Below the pieces are notes generated by a model. That model was given only the letters and a program-made list of their open reading frames with translations, did no database searches and was not told the origin of the DNA. Made by a program: the position numbers and the translations under genes. 64,000 bases of DNA. Source: a virus. Location: positions 1 through 64,000 of the IMG/VR virus record IMGVR_UViG_3300012920_000023; one strand, 5' to 3'. Shown here piece after piece: positions 56,564 to 64,000 of this stretch (its first letter is position 1; every line of letters begins with the position of its first letter).

Positions 56564-58651
56564 ATGATATTTTCCGGCGAAAATGAGGGGCGAAAGGTAC
56601 GTTCTTTTGTCCTGCCTAGTTCATTTATTGATCAATATAAAGAAAGGCAACCCAAGTGGGGGCCATTAGGTTACATAACTTATAAGCGAACTTATGCTCG
56701 GCCTAAGCCGGATGGAAGTTCAGAAGAGTTCTATGAGACTGCTCAAAGAGTAGTTGAGGGTGTGTACAATGTCCAAAAGATACACTGTAGAAGACTCGGA
56801 CTTCCTTGGGATGATCGTAAGGCTCAAAAATCTGCTCAAGAAATGTACCGCCGTATGTGGGAGTTTAAGTTCCTCCCACCGGGGCGTGGTCTATGGATGA
56901 TGGGCACAGAGCAGGTTTACAAGAACGGCAGTGCAAGCCTTAATAACTGTGCGTTTGTATCAACGAAAGACATAGCCACTGATTTTGCATCTCCGTTCAC
57001 CTTTTTGATGGATATGTCTATGCTAGGAGTTGGCGTCGGGGGTGACTGTAAAGGTGCAGGATTAGTACGGATTGTTGAGCCATCCATTGATGAAGAAACT
57101 TATAAAGTAGAGGATAGCCGGGAGGGGTGGGTTGGACTTCTGAGGGTTATTTTAAACGCCTATGTAGGAAAGGGCAGTCTCCCGGCAGAGGTTGATTACA
57201 GTGATGTCCGGCCTTACGGTACACCTATTAAGGGCTTTGGTGGTGTAGCAAGTGGCCCTAAGCCTTTGATTGAACTTACTGATAAAGTTAAAGAAGTCCT
57301 TAATACTCCCGGTGAGTTAATCACGACCTCGCAGATCGTAGACATATTCAACCTTATCGGTGTGTGTGTTGTAGCAGGCAATGTTCGGCGTACTGCCGAG
57401 ATTATGTTCGGTGAGCCGGACGACGAGGTTTTCGCAAAACTAAAAGACCCATCTGAACTCAATGAACTTTATCGCCGGCAACAAGAACTTGAGAGCGATT
57501 ATACGTTTCCCGATGAAAGTGTAGAGTCTAAGATCGAAGAGGTTAAGAGACAAATCTCAAATCACCCTCTGCGAACTCACCGGTGGGCTTCAAATAACTC
57601 AATATTTGCCGAGATAGGAATGGACTACAGCACGATAGCCGAGTCAATAAAGGCGAACGGAGAACCGGGCTTGGTTTGGTTAGACACAATGAGAGATTGG
57701 GGCCGGCTCATTGATCATAAACCTAACGGTAAAGATTATCGTGCGATGGGTTCAAACCCATGTGCAGAGCAGACTCTTGAGTCCTTTGAGTTGTGCTGTT
57801 TAGTAGAGACATTCCCGGCTCATCATGATGATCTAGATGATTATTTAGACACATTAAAATACGCATATCTGTATGCAAAAACCGTGACCCTCATTCCGAC
57901 TCATGACCCCCGGACAAACACTGTTATGAACAGGAATCGTCGTATAGGTTGCAGTCAATCGGGGATTGTACAAGCGATGAACAAGTTAGGCAGAAGAACT
58001 TATCTTAATTGGTGCAACATCGGTTACAATCGCATTAAGACTCTTGATAGGAAATACTCAGAGTGGCTAGGCATCCCGAAGTCGATTAAGACAACCTCAG
58101 TAAAGCCGTCCGGCACTGTCTCACTTCTGTGTGGTGCGACTCCGGGCATCCACTTCCCTCACAGTGAATACTATATACGTCGCATTCGTATCGCCGAGGG
58201 ATCACCTTTAGTCGAAATGTGTGCTAATGCCGGTTACCCCGTTGAAACCGATGTTTATGATCAGACCGGCAAGACTATGGTTGTGTCTTTTCCTGTCAAA
58301 GAGGAGCATTACACTAAAGGGAAGAGTGAAGCCACTATATGGGAGCAGGTTGTCAATGCCGTTGACTTACAGCACTATTGGGCCGATAATCAAGTTAGTG
58401 TGACTGTTACTTTTAGCAAAGATGAGGGAAATCAGATTGTGCCGGTGTTAGAGTCATTTGAGAACCGACTTAAGAGCATATCATTCCTACCAATATCGGA
58501 ACACGGATATGCTCAAGCACCTTATGAGACAATCAGTGAGTCGGATTACAACACGCTTATAGAGAATATAAAGCCCATGTTGTTGACTATTGATGGCCAT
58601 GATGTAGAAGATAAATTCTGCGACGGTGACAGTTGCGAAATAAACTTTTAA
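56564..58651 (+). CDS. nrdJ: Adenosylcobalamin-dependent (class II) ribonucleoside-triphosphate reductase, 695 aa
   Basis: Start at MIFSGENEG behind GGAGG; the open frame upstream crosses the palindrome and lacks a site. Class II monomeric RTPR features: FLPPGRGLWMMGTEQVYKNG, SLNNCAFVST (redox Cys), NPCAEQTLESFELCC with the thiyl Cys, catalytic Asn/Glu and second redox Cys, and a C-terminal Cys pair CDGDSC for re-reduction. It makes dNTPs from NTPs using B12, without oxygen need. Length matches the L. leichmannii enzyme (739 aa), with no intein. Confidence 0.9.
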   Translation: MIFSGENEGRKVRSFVLPSSFIDQYKERQPKWGPLGYITYKRTYARPKPDGSSEEFYETAQRVVEGVYNVQKIHCRRLGLPWDDRKAQKSAQEMYRRMWEFKFLPPGRGLWMMGTEQVYKNGSASLNNCAFVSTKDIATDFASPFTFLMDMSMLGVGVGGDCKGAGLVRIVEPSIDEETYKVEDSREGWVGLLRVILNAYVGKGSLPAEVDYSDVRPYGTPIKGFGGVASGPKPLIELTDKVKEVLNTPGELITTSQIVDIFNLIGVCVVAGNVRRTAEIMFGEPDDEVFAKLKDPSELNELYRRQQELESDYTFPDESVESKIEEVKRQISNHPLRTHRWASNNSIFAEIGMDYSTIAESIKANGEPGLVWLDTMRDWGRLIDHKPNGKDYRAMGSNPCAEQTLESFELCCLVETFPAHHDDLDDYLDTLKYAYLYAKTVTLIPTHDPRTNTVMNRNRRIGCSQSGIVQAMNKLGRRTYLNWCNIGYNRIKTLDRKYSEWLGIPKSIKTTSVKPSGTVSLLCGATPGIHFPHSEYYIRRIRIAEGSPLVEMCANAGYPVETDVYDQTGKTMVVSFPVKEEHYTKGKSEATIWEQVVNAVDLQHYWADNQVSVTVTFSKDEGNQIVPVLESFENRLKSISFLPISEHGYAQAPYETISESDYNTLIENIKPMLLTIDGHDVEDKFCDGDSCEINF

Positions 58652-58663
58652 GGAGATAAAGAG

Positions 58664-59440
58664 ATGTCCCTAGATATAATGGACGCAAGAAGCGGTACTC
58701 TCAGTGGTAACTTGGCAAGTGGAGTTCAACTTGAGGACTCAATGTGCCATGATTATGTTGTTCAAGAGATGACCGGTGTCGAAGAGGACTTATTGGCCGG
58801 AAAAGGCCCGATAATGCCAAGGCTTAATCAAGTGATTCTTAACTGCACAGTTTCTATAGGAGGTGTTGCAGACAAGAAAACTTTAGCCGGCATGATACGG
58901 AAATTAACGTCAGTTGATCGTATGATTATGCTTGTGTCTATTCGGCGAGCATCGCTCGGAGACCACTATCGGGTTAAGTATAACTGCCCATCATGCACTT
59001 CAAGTAATAATGCGAGCGTTGACCTCAGTCAACTTGAAATCACTAGAGCGAGAAGTGAATCCGAAACACATGAAGCCCAATTAAGTAGCGGTTGTGTTAT
59101 CGAATGGCATACTATGACCGGGCTAGACGAAGAGTGGTTGTCCACTCAAACTAAGCGTCAAGAAAAAACCGGACGGGCAGACATGTTGACCTTGGCCATT
59201 TTAACAAGAGTTGACTCGATTGACGGTGAAAAGATTGACCGCCGAAAGGATCTTAACTCTGCTCTTAAAACCGTTAAAGGGCTTAGACTTTCTGAGAGAA
59301 ACGAACTCCGGAGTATATTCAAGGAAGAGGAGGGCTCTTATGATACAGAGATTGAATACGAGTGTGCCCATTGTGGACATGAGTTTAAAGCCGACCTTGA
59401 TGTAGGCCAAGCAACCTTTTTTTTCCCCTCGGGAATATAG
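58664..59440 (+). CDS. Tail assembly chaperone / T4 baseplate (gp26-like) family protein, 258 aa
   Basis: AAGGAG precedes the ATG. Contains two Cys knuckles, CPSC (about 110) and CAHCGHEF (near 238), and VDRMIMLVSIRRASLGDHY, features of the T4_baseplate-type chaperone family encoded before the tape measure gene. Just before its stop are eight T and four C, with T TTT TTC (59419-59425) in phase for a -1 slip into the following 56-codon frame, as in lambda gpG/gpGT. Confidence 0.7.
   Translation: MSLDIMDARSGTLSGNLASGVQLEDSMCHDYVVQEMTGVEEDLLAGKGPIMPRLNQVILNCTVSIGGVADKKTLAGMIRKLTSVDRMIMLVSIRRASLGDHYRVKYNCPSCTSSNNASVDLSQLEITRARSESETHEAQLSSGCVIEWHTMTGLDEEWLSTQTKRQEKTGRADMLTLAILTRVDSIDGEKIDRRKDLNSALKTVKGLRLSERNELRSIFKEEEGSYDTEIEYECAHCGHEFKADLDVGQATFFFPSGI
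59419..59425 (+). promoter_or_regulatory. Candidate -1 frameshift heptamer T TTT TTC
   Basis: In the zero frame the codons are TTT TTC preceded by T, the X XXY YYZ arrangement. After a -1 slip the reading passes CCC CTC GGG AAT ATA and enters the GTG of the 59440 frame with no stop. No strong downstream stem is visible, apart from a short CCC-TC-GGG. Confidence 0.55.
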
Positions 59441-59610
59441 TGGCTTATGAGTCTGAGGTTTTCTATTTATCCGAACTGTGGCATACTAGCCCTTGCGAGA
59501 TAAGTAAAATCCCCTATTCCCTGCGAAAGCGACTATGTGATCAGAAAGACGACCTCGAGAGGAGGAGACAGGCACACAATAGAAGCGGAAGCACCCGGAA
59601 AGTTCGCTAA
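59440..59610 (+). CDS. Chaperone extension (frameshift partner) or 56-aa protein
   Basis: A 57-codon frame starting at a GTG that overlaps the chaperone's TAG by one base. The peptide (VFYLSELWHTSPCEISKIPY...LRKRLCDQKDDLERRRQ) is basic at its end and continues 15 nt before the tape measure start. Its position, -1 phase and overlap reproduce the conserved gpGT arrangement, so it is more likely the C-terminal part of a fusion than a separate protein, though GTG initiation by coupling is also possible. Confidence 0.65.
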   Translation: MAYESEVFYLSELWHTSPCEISKIPYSLRKRLCDQKDDLERRRQAHNRSGSTRKVR

Positions 59611-59624
59611 ACGGAGAATGCCAA

Positions 59625-62441
59625 ATGTCACTACTAGGTTTTAACTTTTCTTTTGGTGCTAGGGATGATGGTTTTGCGTCGGCCTTAACAAGAGCCGGTT
59701 CCGGCATTCAAAACGTCTCGGCCAAGTTTGATGGTTTAGCCAAGCAGGTGAGCAGTGGAAACTTCTTCAATGCGATGAACACTCTACAACTTGATCGGAT
59801 TGGCGATCAGTTAGCAGGATTGAAAGGTCAAAGCACTCAACTAGAGACAAGTCTAGAGGGTACGTTCAGAGGTATGTCTGCCGAAATAAGGCCGGCATTG
59901 GCTCAAATGAATCTGACTCAAAAAGAGTTCAGTAGAGCCAACTCTCAAATTGTGTCTACAGCAGACGCTTTAAATGTGGGTGCAGGGGAAGTTGCTTCGT
60001 CATTTCGGGCGATAAGTCGTACCGGAGAAAGCACTAAAAAAGTGCTGAAAAGCATGGGCATCGGGATGAAAGAGTTGACCTTAATCCAAAAGGCAACGGG
60101 GATGGAGTCTGAACAGTTCACGGCCTTAGTCACAAACCTTACTGACTCCTATGGCTTCAATACAGAAGAGACCAAGAGTTTCCTAAACAACTTTACAAAC
60201 TTAAGTCAAGGTTTAGGCATTGCAGACATAGCCTTTGGTTCGCTCCAAGAAACAATGGGGACACTAGACGAAACTTTATCTTCAAACACACAGTTTATGG
60301 CGATGAGTCGTGAAGAGCAGGCGAAGCACGTTGAAGAACAGGTCATGGGCGTGCAGAGGCTAACCAAGTCGTTTATGACGCTAGGTAAAACGCCACAAGA
60401 GGCTCAAGCGTCGGCACTCCAATTCTTTAAGACGATTAGTCAAGAACGCAAAAGCATTAATGGTATGACTATTGGTATAGGAGATATGGGGGAGACGTTT
60501 AAGTCATTGGCAGAAGAAGCCGGTTTTCAGAACGTGGATAAACTGTTTAGCAATATATCTTCTGATCCGGTGCAGGCACTCCAACAGATAATGGAGATGC
60601 AGGAGGAATTGGCTAAAGCCGGTGATCCTGCGAAACTAGCCCGTTTCAACTCAAAATTGCAGGACATGATGGGCGGTTTGGCATTTATGAAAGATGCCGG
60701 CAAAGGGTTTAGAGACTCTCTCGGAAAGGTAAATGAAGCCACATCAAAGACGGGCGATGGATTAGTAGGCATGGCCAAAAGGGCACACACCACGAATCGT
60801 GGTCTCGATGAGGTGCTTACTAGGATGGAAGACCGGTTTGAAAGGAACTTGATGAAGTTGACCGGTAACACCCGTACGATGTTTGTTCGGCAACAGAGAG
60901 ACATGTATAAGGTTGTTGGTAAAGAAGCGAAGAACCTTGCCGGTAATGAGACTTGGGGGCCACTCTTCAAGCAGTTTGTGTCTGCAAGAAAGATTGGAGC
61001 ATCGGCATTCTTCTTACCAATGCAACGAGATGCCAAGCAGACAAAAAAGGCTCTTGCCGGAATTGACGAGGCTGTGGGTCAAGGTGGGCTTTTGGGTCGG
61101 TTTAAGGCGATACAGTCGGCAGGTATAGCAGGGTTCTTTATGGACTTAGACGGGGCTTTTAAGTCAAACGCAGACAGGCTTAAGGACGCAGAGGACAAGG
61201 CTTTAAAATACTATGCAAGACTTGAAGCGATTGGGTTGACAACGGAGACATTAAAGCCGGCTCTCATGGCTCTCGGGACAGCGTTTGCAAGTCTGTTTGT
61301 AGTGACTAAGGTTGTCAGTTCTCTTGCTACATTAGTATCTATAGGTGGTTCTGTAGCCGGGGTGCTTACTTCAATCGCCGGGGGAATAGCGTCGGCAATC
61401 GGGGCAATAGCGTCTGCCCCGGCGGTCATTGCGGTGGCACTCGCCGGATTAATATACGGCATCGGTGAGGGGATAAAGTTTCTCGCAAACGCCCCTCAAG
61501 AGTTCTTCGACGGCATAGCAGACACGATTGACAATGCCACAATATATTTAAGTGATGCGTTTGATGCGATCATGGACATAGATGTATTTATGATGGTGAC
61601 AACAATGCTAGATAAACTAGAGGATTGGATATTTTCTGTATTTAAAGGCTTGGCTTCGTTTTTTAGCAACCCGTCTAAGTTTATGGTTGTTATAAATGCG
61701 ATAGGTCGTTTCGGCATAAAACTTGGAATGGTTGCTGTCGCAGTTTTAGGAAAACTAGGTGAAGTGTTCGTTGCTATAGGGCTTAAAGCAGTTTCAAACT
61801 TGCAGAGAGGATTTCAATTCGGCATGAATCTTCTTGACGAATATGTGGGGAAGCCTCTCAGATCGTTAGGCCGTAAGATTAGTAAGGCATGGAACGAAAG
61901 GATAGTCGAGCCGGTAGCCAAGGCAGGCACTTATCTGTACGATGCTTTTACAAAGCCTTTTGAATATATCTCCGAATGGTGGGCAGGCTTCTCGTTAGTT
62001 GATAAGTTTAAGGAGAACGTGTGGTTCCCATTGGCGAGGTTCATAATAACGATTGGAAAATCGATCATGATCTTCTTTAATGATGTACTGATTAAACCGT
62101 TTCAAGGTCTTATCAACATGCTCATTAAAGTGTTCAACAGTGTAAATGACCTCTTACCTAAGAGTCTTCAGTTAGCAAGAAAAGAGTACGTTAATTTCTC
62201 ACTTACTGATGAAAACATGGGTGATGTCCTCATGGGTCGGGTGACTTCTGATTACGGTAAAGAGCCGGCAGGAAAAGATGTAAAAGTTGCTGTTGATCAG
62301 ACTAAGGTCGAGCGTTTACTCGCAGATGGCATCAAGATAAATAAAGAAATGCTTGAAGAGGCGAAACGATCCCGTGGAACCCCCAAAGGTGGCACATCGC
62401 CACATAATACCGGAACCACACAAGTAGCACTTAGGAGATAG
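59625..62441 (+). CDS. Tape measure protein, 938 aa
   Basis: GGAG eight nt before the ATG. Long, mostly helical protein with an N-terminal FNFSFGARDDGFASAL, typical of tape measure starts, and a hydrophobic region at about 543-615 (ALGTAFASLFVVTKVVSSLA ... ALAGLIYGIG) that would form membrane-inserting helices during DNA entry. By the usual 1.5 angstrom per residue this predicts a tail of about 140 nm. Located after the chaperone and before baseplate genes. Confidence 0.85.
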   Translation: MSLLGFNFSFGARDDGFASALTRAGSGIQNVSAKFDGLAKQVSSGNFFNAMNTLQLDRIGDQLAGLKGQSTQLETSLEGTFRGMSAEIRPALAQMNLTQKEFSRANSQIVSTADALNVGAGEVASSFRAISRTGESTKKVLKSMGIGMKELTLIQKATGMESEQFTALVTNLTDSYGFNTEETKSFLNNFTNLSQGLGIADIAFGSLQETMGTLDETLSSNTQFMAMSREEQAKHVEEQVMGVQRLTKSFMTLGKTPQEAQASALQFFKTISQERKSINGMTIGIGDMGETFKSLAEEAGFQNVDKLFSNISSDPVQALQQIMEMQEELAKAGDPAKLARFNSKLQDMMGGLAFMKDAGKGFRDSLGKVNEATSKTGDGLVGMAKRAHTTNRGLDEVLTRMEDRFERNLMKLTGNTRTMFVRQQRDMYKVVGKEAKNLAGNETWGPLFKQFVSARKIGASAFFLPMQRDAKQTKKALAGIDEAVGQGGLLGRFKAIQSAGIAGFFMDLDGAFKSNADRLKDAEDKALKYYARLEAIGLTTETLKPALMALGTAFASLFVVTKVVSSLATLVSIGGSVAGVLTSIAGGIASAIGAIASAPAVIAVALAGLIYGIGEGIKFLANAPQEFFDGIADTIDNATIYLSDAFDAIMDIDVFMMVTTMLDKLEDWIFSVFKGLASFFSNPSKFMVVINAIGRFGIKLGMVAVAVLGKLGEVFVAIGLKAVSNLQRGFQFGMNLLDEYVGKPLRSLGRKISKAWNERIVEPVAKAGTYLYDAFTKPFEYISEWWAGFSLVDKFKENVWFPLARFIITIGKSIMIFFNDVLIKPFQGLINMLIKVFNSVNDLLPKSLQLARKEYVNFSLTDENMGDVLMGRVTSDYGKEPAGKDVKVAVDQTKVERLLADGIKINKEMLEEAKRSRGTPKGGTSPHNTGTTQVALRR

Positions 62442-62449
62442 GAGTAAGT

Positions 62450-62797
62450 ATGCCTAAAACTATAGGATCAAAACCAAATCGAAACTCTTGGCTAAACTTC
62501 TGTGAACCTACCGAAATAAAGTTAATCAAAGGATCATTCAAAAACCCGGAGAGGACGGGGTATTTTGAGTTGTTCATCCCCCCCACTATCCCAAGTTCTG
62601 AGAATGACATAAGGCATATTGTGTCTGTACATGAACGAGTCGACTTGATTGCACACAAGTATTATGGAACGTCAGAACTTTGGTGGGTCATTGCGGAGCG
62701 TAACAATATTGATCTCCCCATAGCAGAATTAAGAAGAGGGATGGAGTTGATCATTCCTGCAAGAAGTGTCGTTGAACTAGTTATTTCAAAGGTGTAA
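62450..62797 (+). CDS. Baseplate protein with LysM-like domain (T4 gp53-like), 115 aa
   Basis: Residues about 50-110 show a LysM-type repeat used in phage baseplates: HERVDLIAHKYYGTSELWWV, IAERNNIDLPIAELRRGMEL and IPARSV. T4 gp53 and many small tail LysM proteins link hub and wedge. AGGAG ahead of the start. Confidence 0.75.
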   Translation: MPKTIGSKPNRNSWLNFCEPTEIKLIKGSFKNPERTGYFELFIPPTIPSSENDIRHIVSVHERVDLIAHKYYGTSELWWVIAERNNIDLPIAELRRGMELIIPARSVVELVISKV

Positions 62798-62802
62798 AAA
62801 TT

Positions 62803-64000
62803 ATGGCCGGAAGTTCTCATTTTAATGCTCTCTGTCAGATCACGATTCATACCGTTAATGGTCAAGATGTCGCTATGGGTGTCGGTACTGACTACCCATT
62901 TGTTACGTCCGTACAGGTCACTCGTGTCTTTGAGAGGTCGTCGGATATTAGCGTCACGATTGAAGCACCGTTCAACGAGGGTCGTGAAATGATGAATAGT
63001 GATCTGTTTCATAGTGGAAATAAGATCACCATAAGAATGAGTTATCCGGACGATTCAAAGGCTCAATTTGAAGTGCAGGGCGTTATTCTCAAGGGGGGAG
63101 TCGGGTTGTCTGTCACCCCAAATGGGATCAGTGGTTCTCTTTCTGTCCGTGGCACAAGTATAACATCGGAGCAGAAGAAGCCTATGGTGCAACCCGGTGA
63201 AAACTATGATGCCTTTGTTTGGCTCAAAGCGGTGGTTGTAGAGGCCGGGTATATTGATCTTATAGCATCTGAGAGAATAAAGAATGATCTCAGTATCATC
63301 GATACGCAGTTTAATGGAGCGAATAGTCTAGAGGGGCATTTAGAGGATTTCTGTATGATGAACGGCTTCCGATGGGTTGAGAACTACGATATGGACAGGG
63401 GAGGCAACATCATTGAAATCCTAGACGATGAAGAGATCGATATAAAGCCGGTGTCTAGAATATTTGTAATGAGAGATTCATTTATGGACACGGCGTATCT
63501 TGCTAACAATGAGTTTATCAAGAACGCAGGAGCAGAAAAGGCCACTGCCTATCCAATTATCTCTTATTCTCCGGAGTTATCCGGGGGATTCTTCGCTAAT
63601 ACAGAGACTATGAAATCAAGTTTAAGAGGTATAGATGGTGATGGTAAAACGGAAGTGAAAGACGAGACCGCCAAGTCTGTAAGGTCGGTTAAGCAGGGGA
63701 TAAAGGGGGGAGACCCGTCAGATGGCACAGAGGATCAACAGGCAGGTGGAACGACAACGGTCAAGGCGGTAGACGAAAAGACCACCGGCGAGGTCATAAG
63801 TCCGCTTTATCCGGAGACTAAAGATAGAGATGTAGACAAAAAGAGACTCGTTAGAGTCATGAGTAGGAATTTGATATCGTACAATGCGAGCCTTACCACT
63901 TTTGGTGTGCCGGATCTCGTACCGTCAGAGAGGATTGCTGTTGTCGGATTAGGTGCTCTCCTTGATGGAATCTTTACAGTCAAAGAGGTTACTCAAGTTT
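62803..64000 (+). CDS. Baseplate hub protein (late-control D / gp27-like), partial, 399 aa visible
   Basis: Starts at ATG behind AAAGGTG and runs off the window end without a stop. The first 220 residues are a beta-rich hub domain (TIHTVNGQDVAMGVGTDY, SVQVTRVFERSSDISVTI, ITIRMSYPDDSKAQFEVQGV), followed by SLEGHLEDFCMMNGFRWVEN and a Lys/Gly/Thr-rich linker (about 285-325). Position after tape measure and LysM protein and overall layout fit the hub that carries the puncturing spike. Assignment is by layout, so moderate. Confidence 0.65.
   Translation, partial: MAGSSHFNALCQITIHTVNGQDVAMGVGTDYPFVTSVQVTRVFERSSDISVTIEAPFNEGREMMNSDLFHSGNKITIRMSYPDDSKAQFEVQGVILKGGVGLSVTPNGISGSLSVRGTSITSEQKKPMVQPGENYDAFVWLKAVVVEAGYIDLIASERIKNDLSIIDTQFNGANSLEGHLEDFCMMNGFRWVENYDMDRGGNIIEILDDEEIDIKPVSRIFVMRDSFMDTAYLANNEFIKNAGAEKATAYPIISYSPELSGGFFANTETMKSSLRGIDGDGKTEVKDETAKSVRSVKQGIKGGDPSDGTEDQQAGGTTTVKAVDEKTTGEVISPLYPETKDRDVDKKRLVRVMSRNLISYNASLTTFGVPDLVPSERIAVVGLGALLDGIFTVKEVTQV

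Noticed and set aside
1-64000. tRNA genes, integrase or attachment sites
   Set aside because: None recognised by eye; no integrase-like protein, so no evidence of a temperate lifestyle in this window.

Overview
The window is the structural core, plus adjoining early/accessory genes, of a large contractile-tailed (myovirus-type) double-stranded DNA phage. Nearly all DNA is coding, genes are short and tightly packed, and a full T4-like head and tail module can be read in order: ParB-like protein, putative small terminase, large terminase, portal, head-core protein, prohead protease, gp23-like major capsid protein, neck proteins, tail sheath, two tail-tube paralogues, and (after an accessory block) tail chaperone, tape measure, gp53-like baseplate protein and a hub protein that runs off the right edge. 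The host is not stated in the sequence. Strong Shine-Dalgarno sites, sigma-70-type promoters, a lipoprotein with an Asp-rich linker and a class III cyclase of a style I associate with Myxococcota/Bradymonadota suggest a Gram-negative bacterium; this is an inference only.

Layout. 1-5.8 kb: mostly leftward small genes of unknown function, each with its own TTGACT-N17-TAnnnT promoter, separated by non-coding DNA rich in AGCACC/GGTGCT inverted repeats and short tandem repeats, plus a rightward amidoligase gene. 5.8-17 kb: unknown small genes, a leftward operon of a membrane coiled-coil protein and a class III nucleotidyl cyclase, a zinc-ribbon protein, a holin-like protein, a DUF932 protein, a lipoprotein and a ParB-like protein. 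17.2-27.8 kb: packaging and head genes. 27.8-39.8 kb: fibre-like decoration protein, neck, sheath and tube genes. 39.8-43.2 kb: two tandem D12-type adenine methyltransferases, an acetyltransferase and small proteins, several with an N-terminal leader resembling T4 capsid-targeting tags. 43.3-46.3 kb (leftward): endolysin, a third DNA methyltransferase and two small proteins. 46.9-55.2 kb (leftward): two very long fibre proteins. 55.4-58.7 kb: gamma-glutamylcyclotransferase-like protein and a B12-dependent ribonucleotide reductase. 58.7-64 kb: tail chaperone, tape measure and baseplate.

The points I consider most worth a second look are: a textbook-looking -1 frameshift signal (GGGAAAC, 9-nt spacer, perfect 10-bp stem) at the end of the head-core gene that would add a basic 68-residue tail; a second -1 frameshift candidate (T TTT TTC) joining the tail chaperone to a 56-codon frame before the tape measure; the phage-borne cyclase operon; an early promoter cassette with an inverted repeat placed at exactly the same distance from the -35 box four times; a dispersed GTGCAC-N4-GTGCAC motif; and the putative capsid-targeting leaders on methyltransferases and other proteins.
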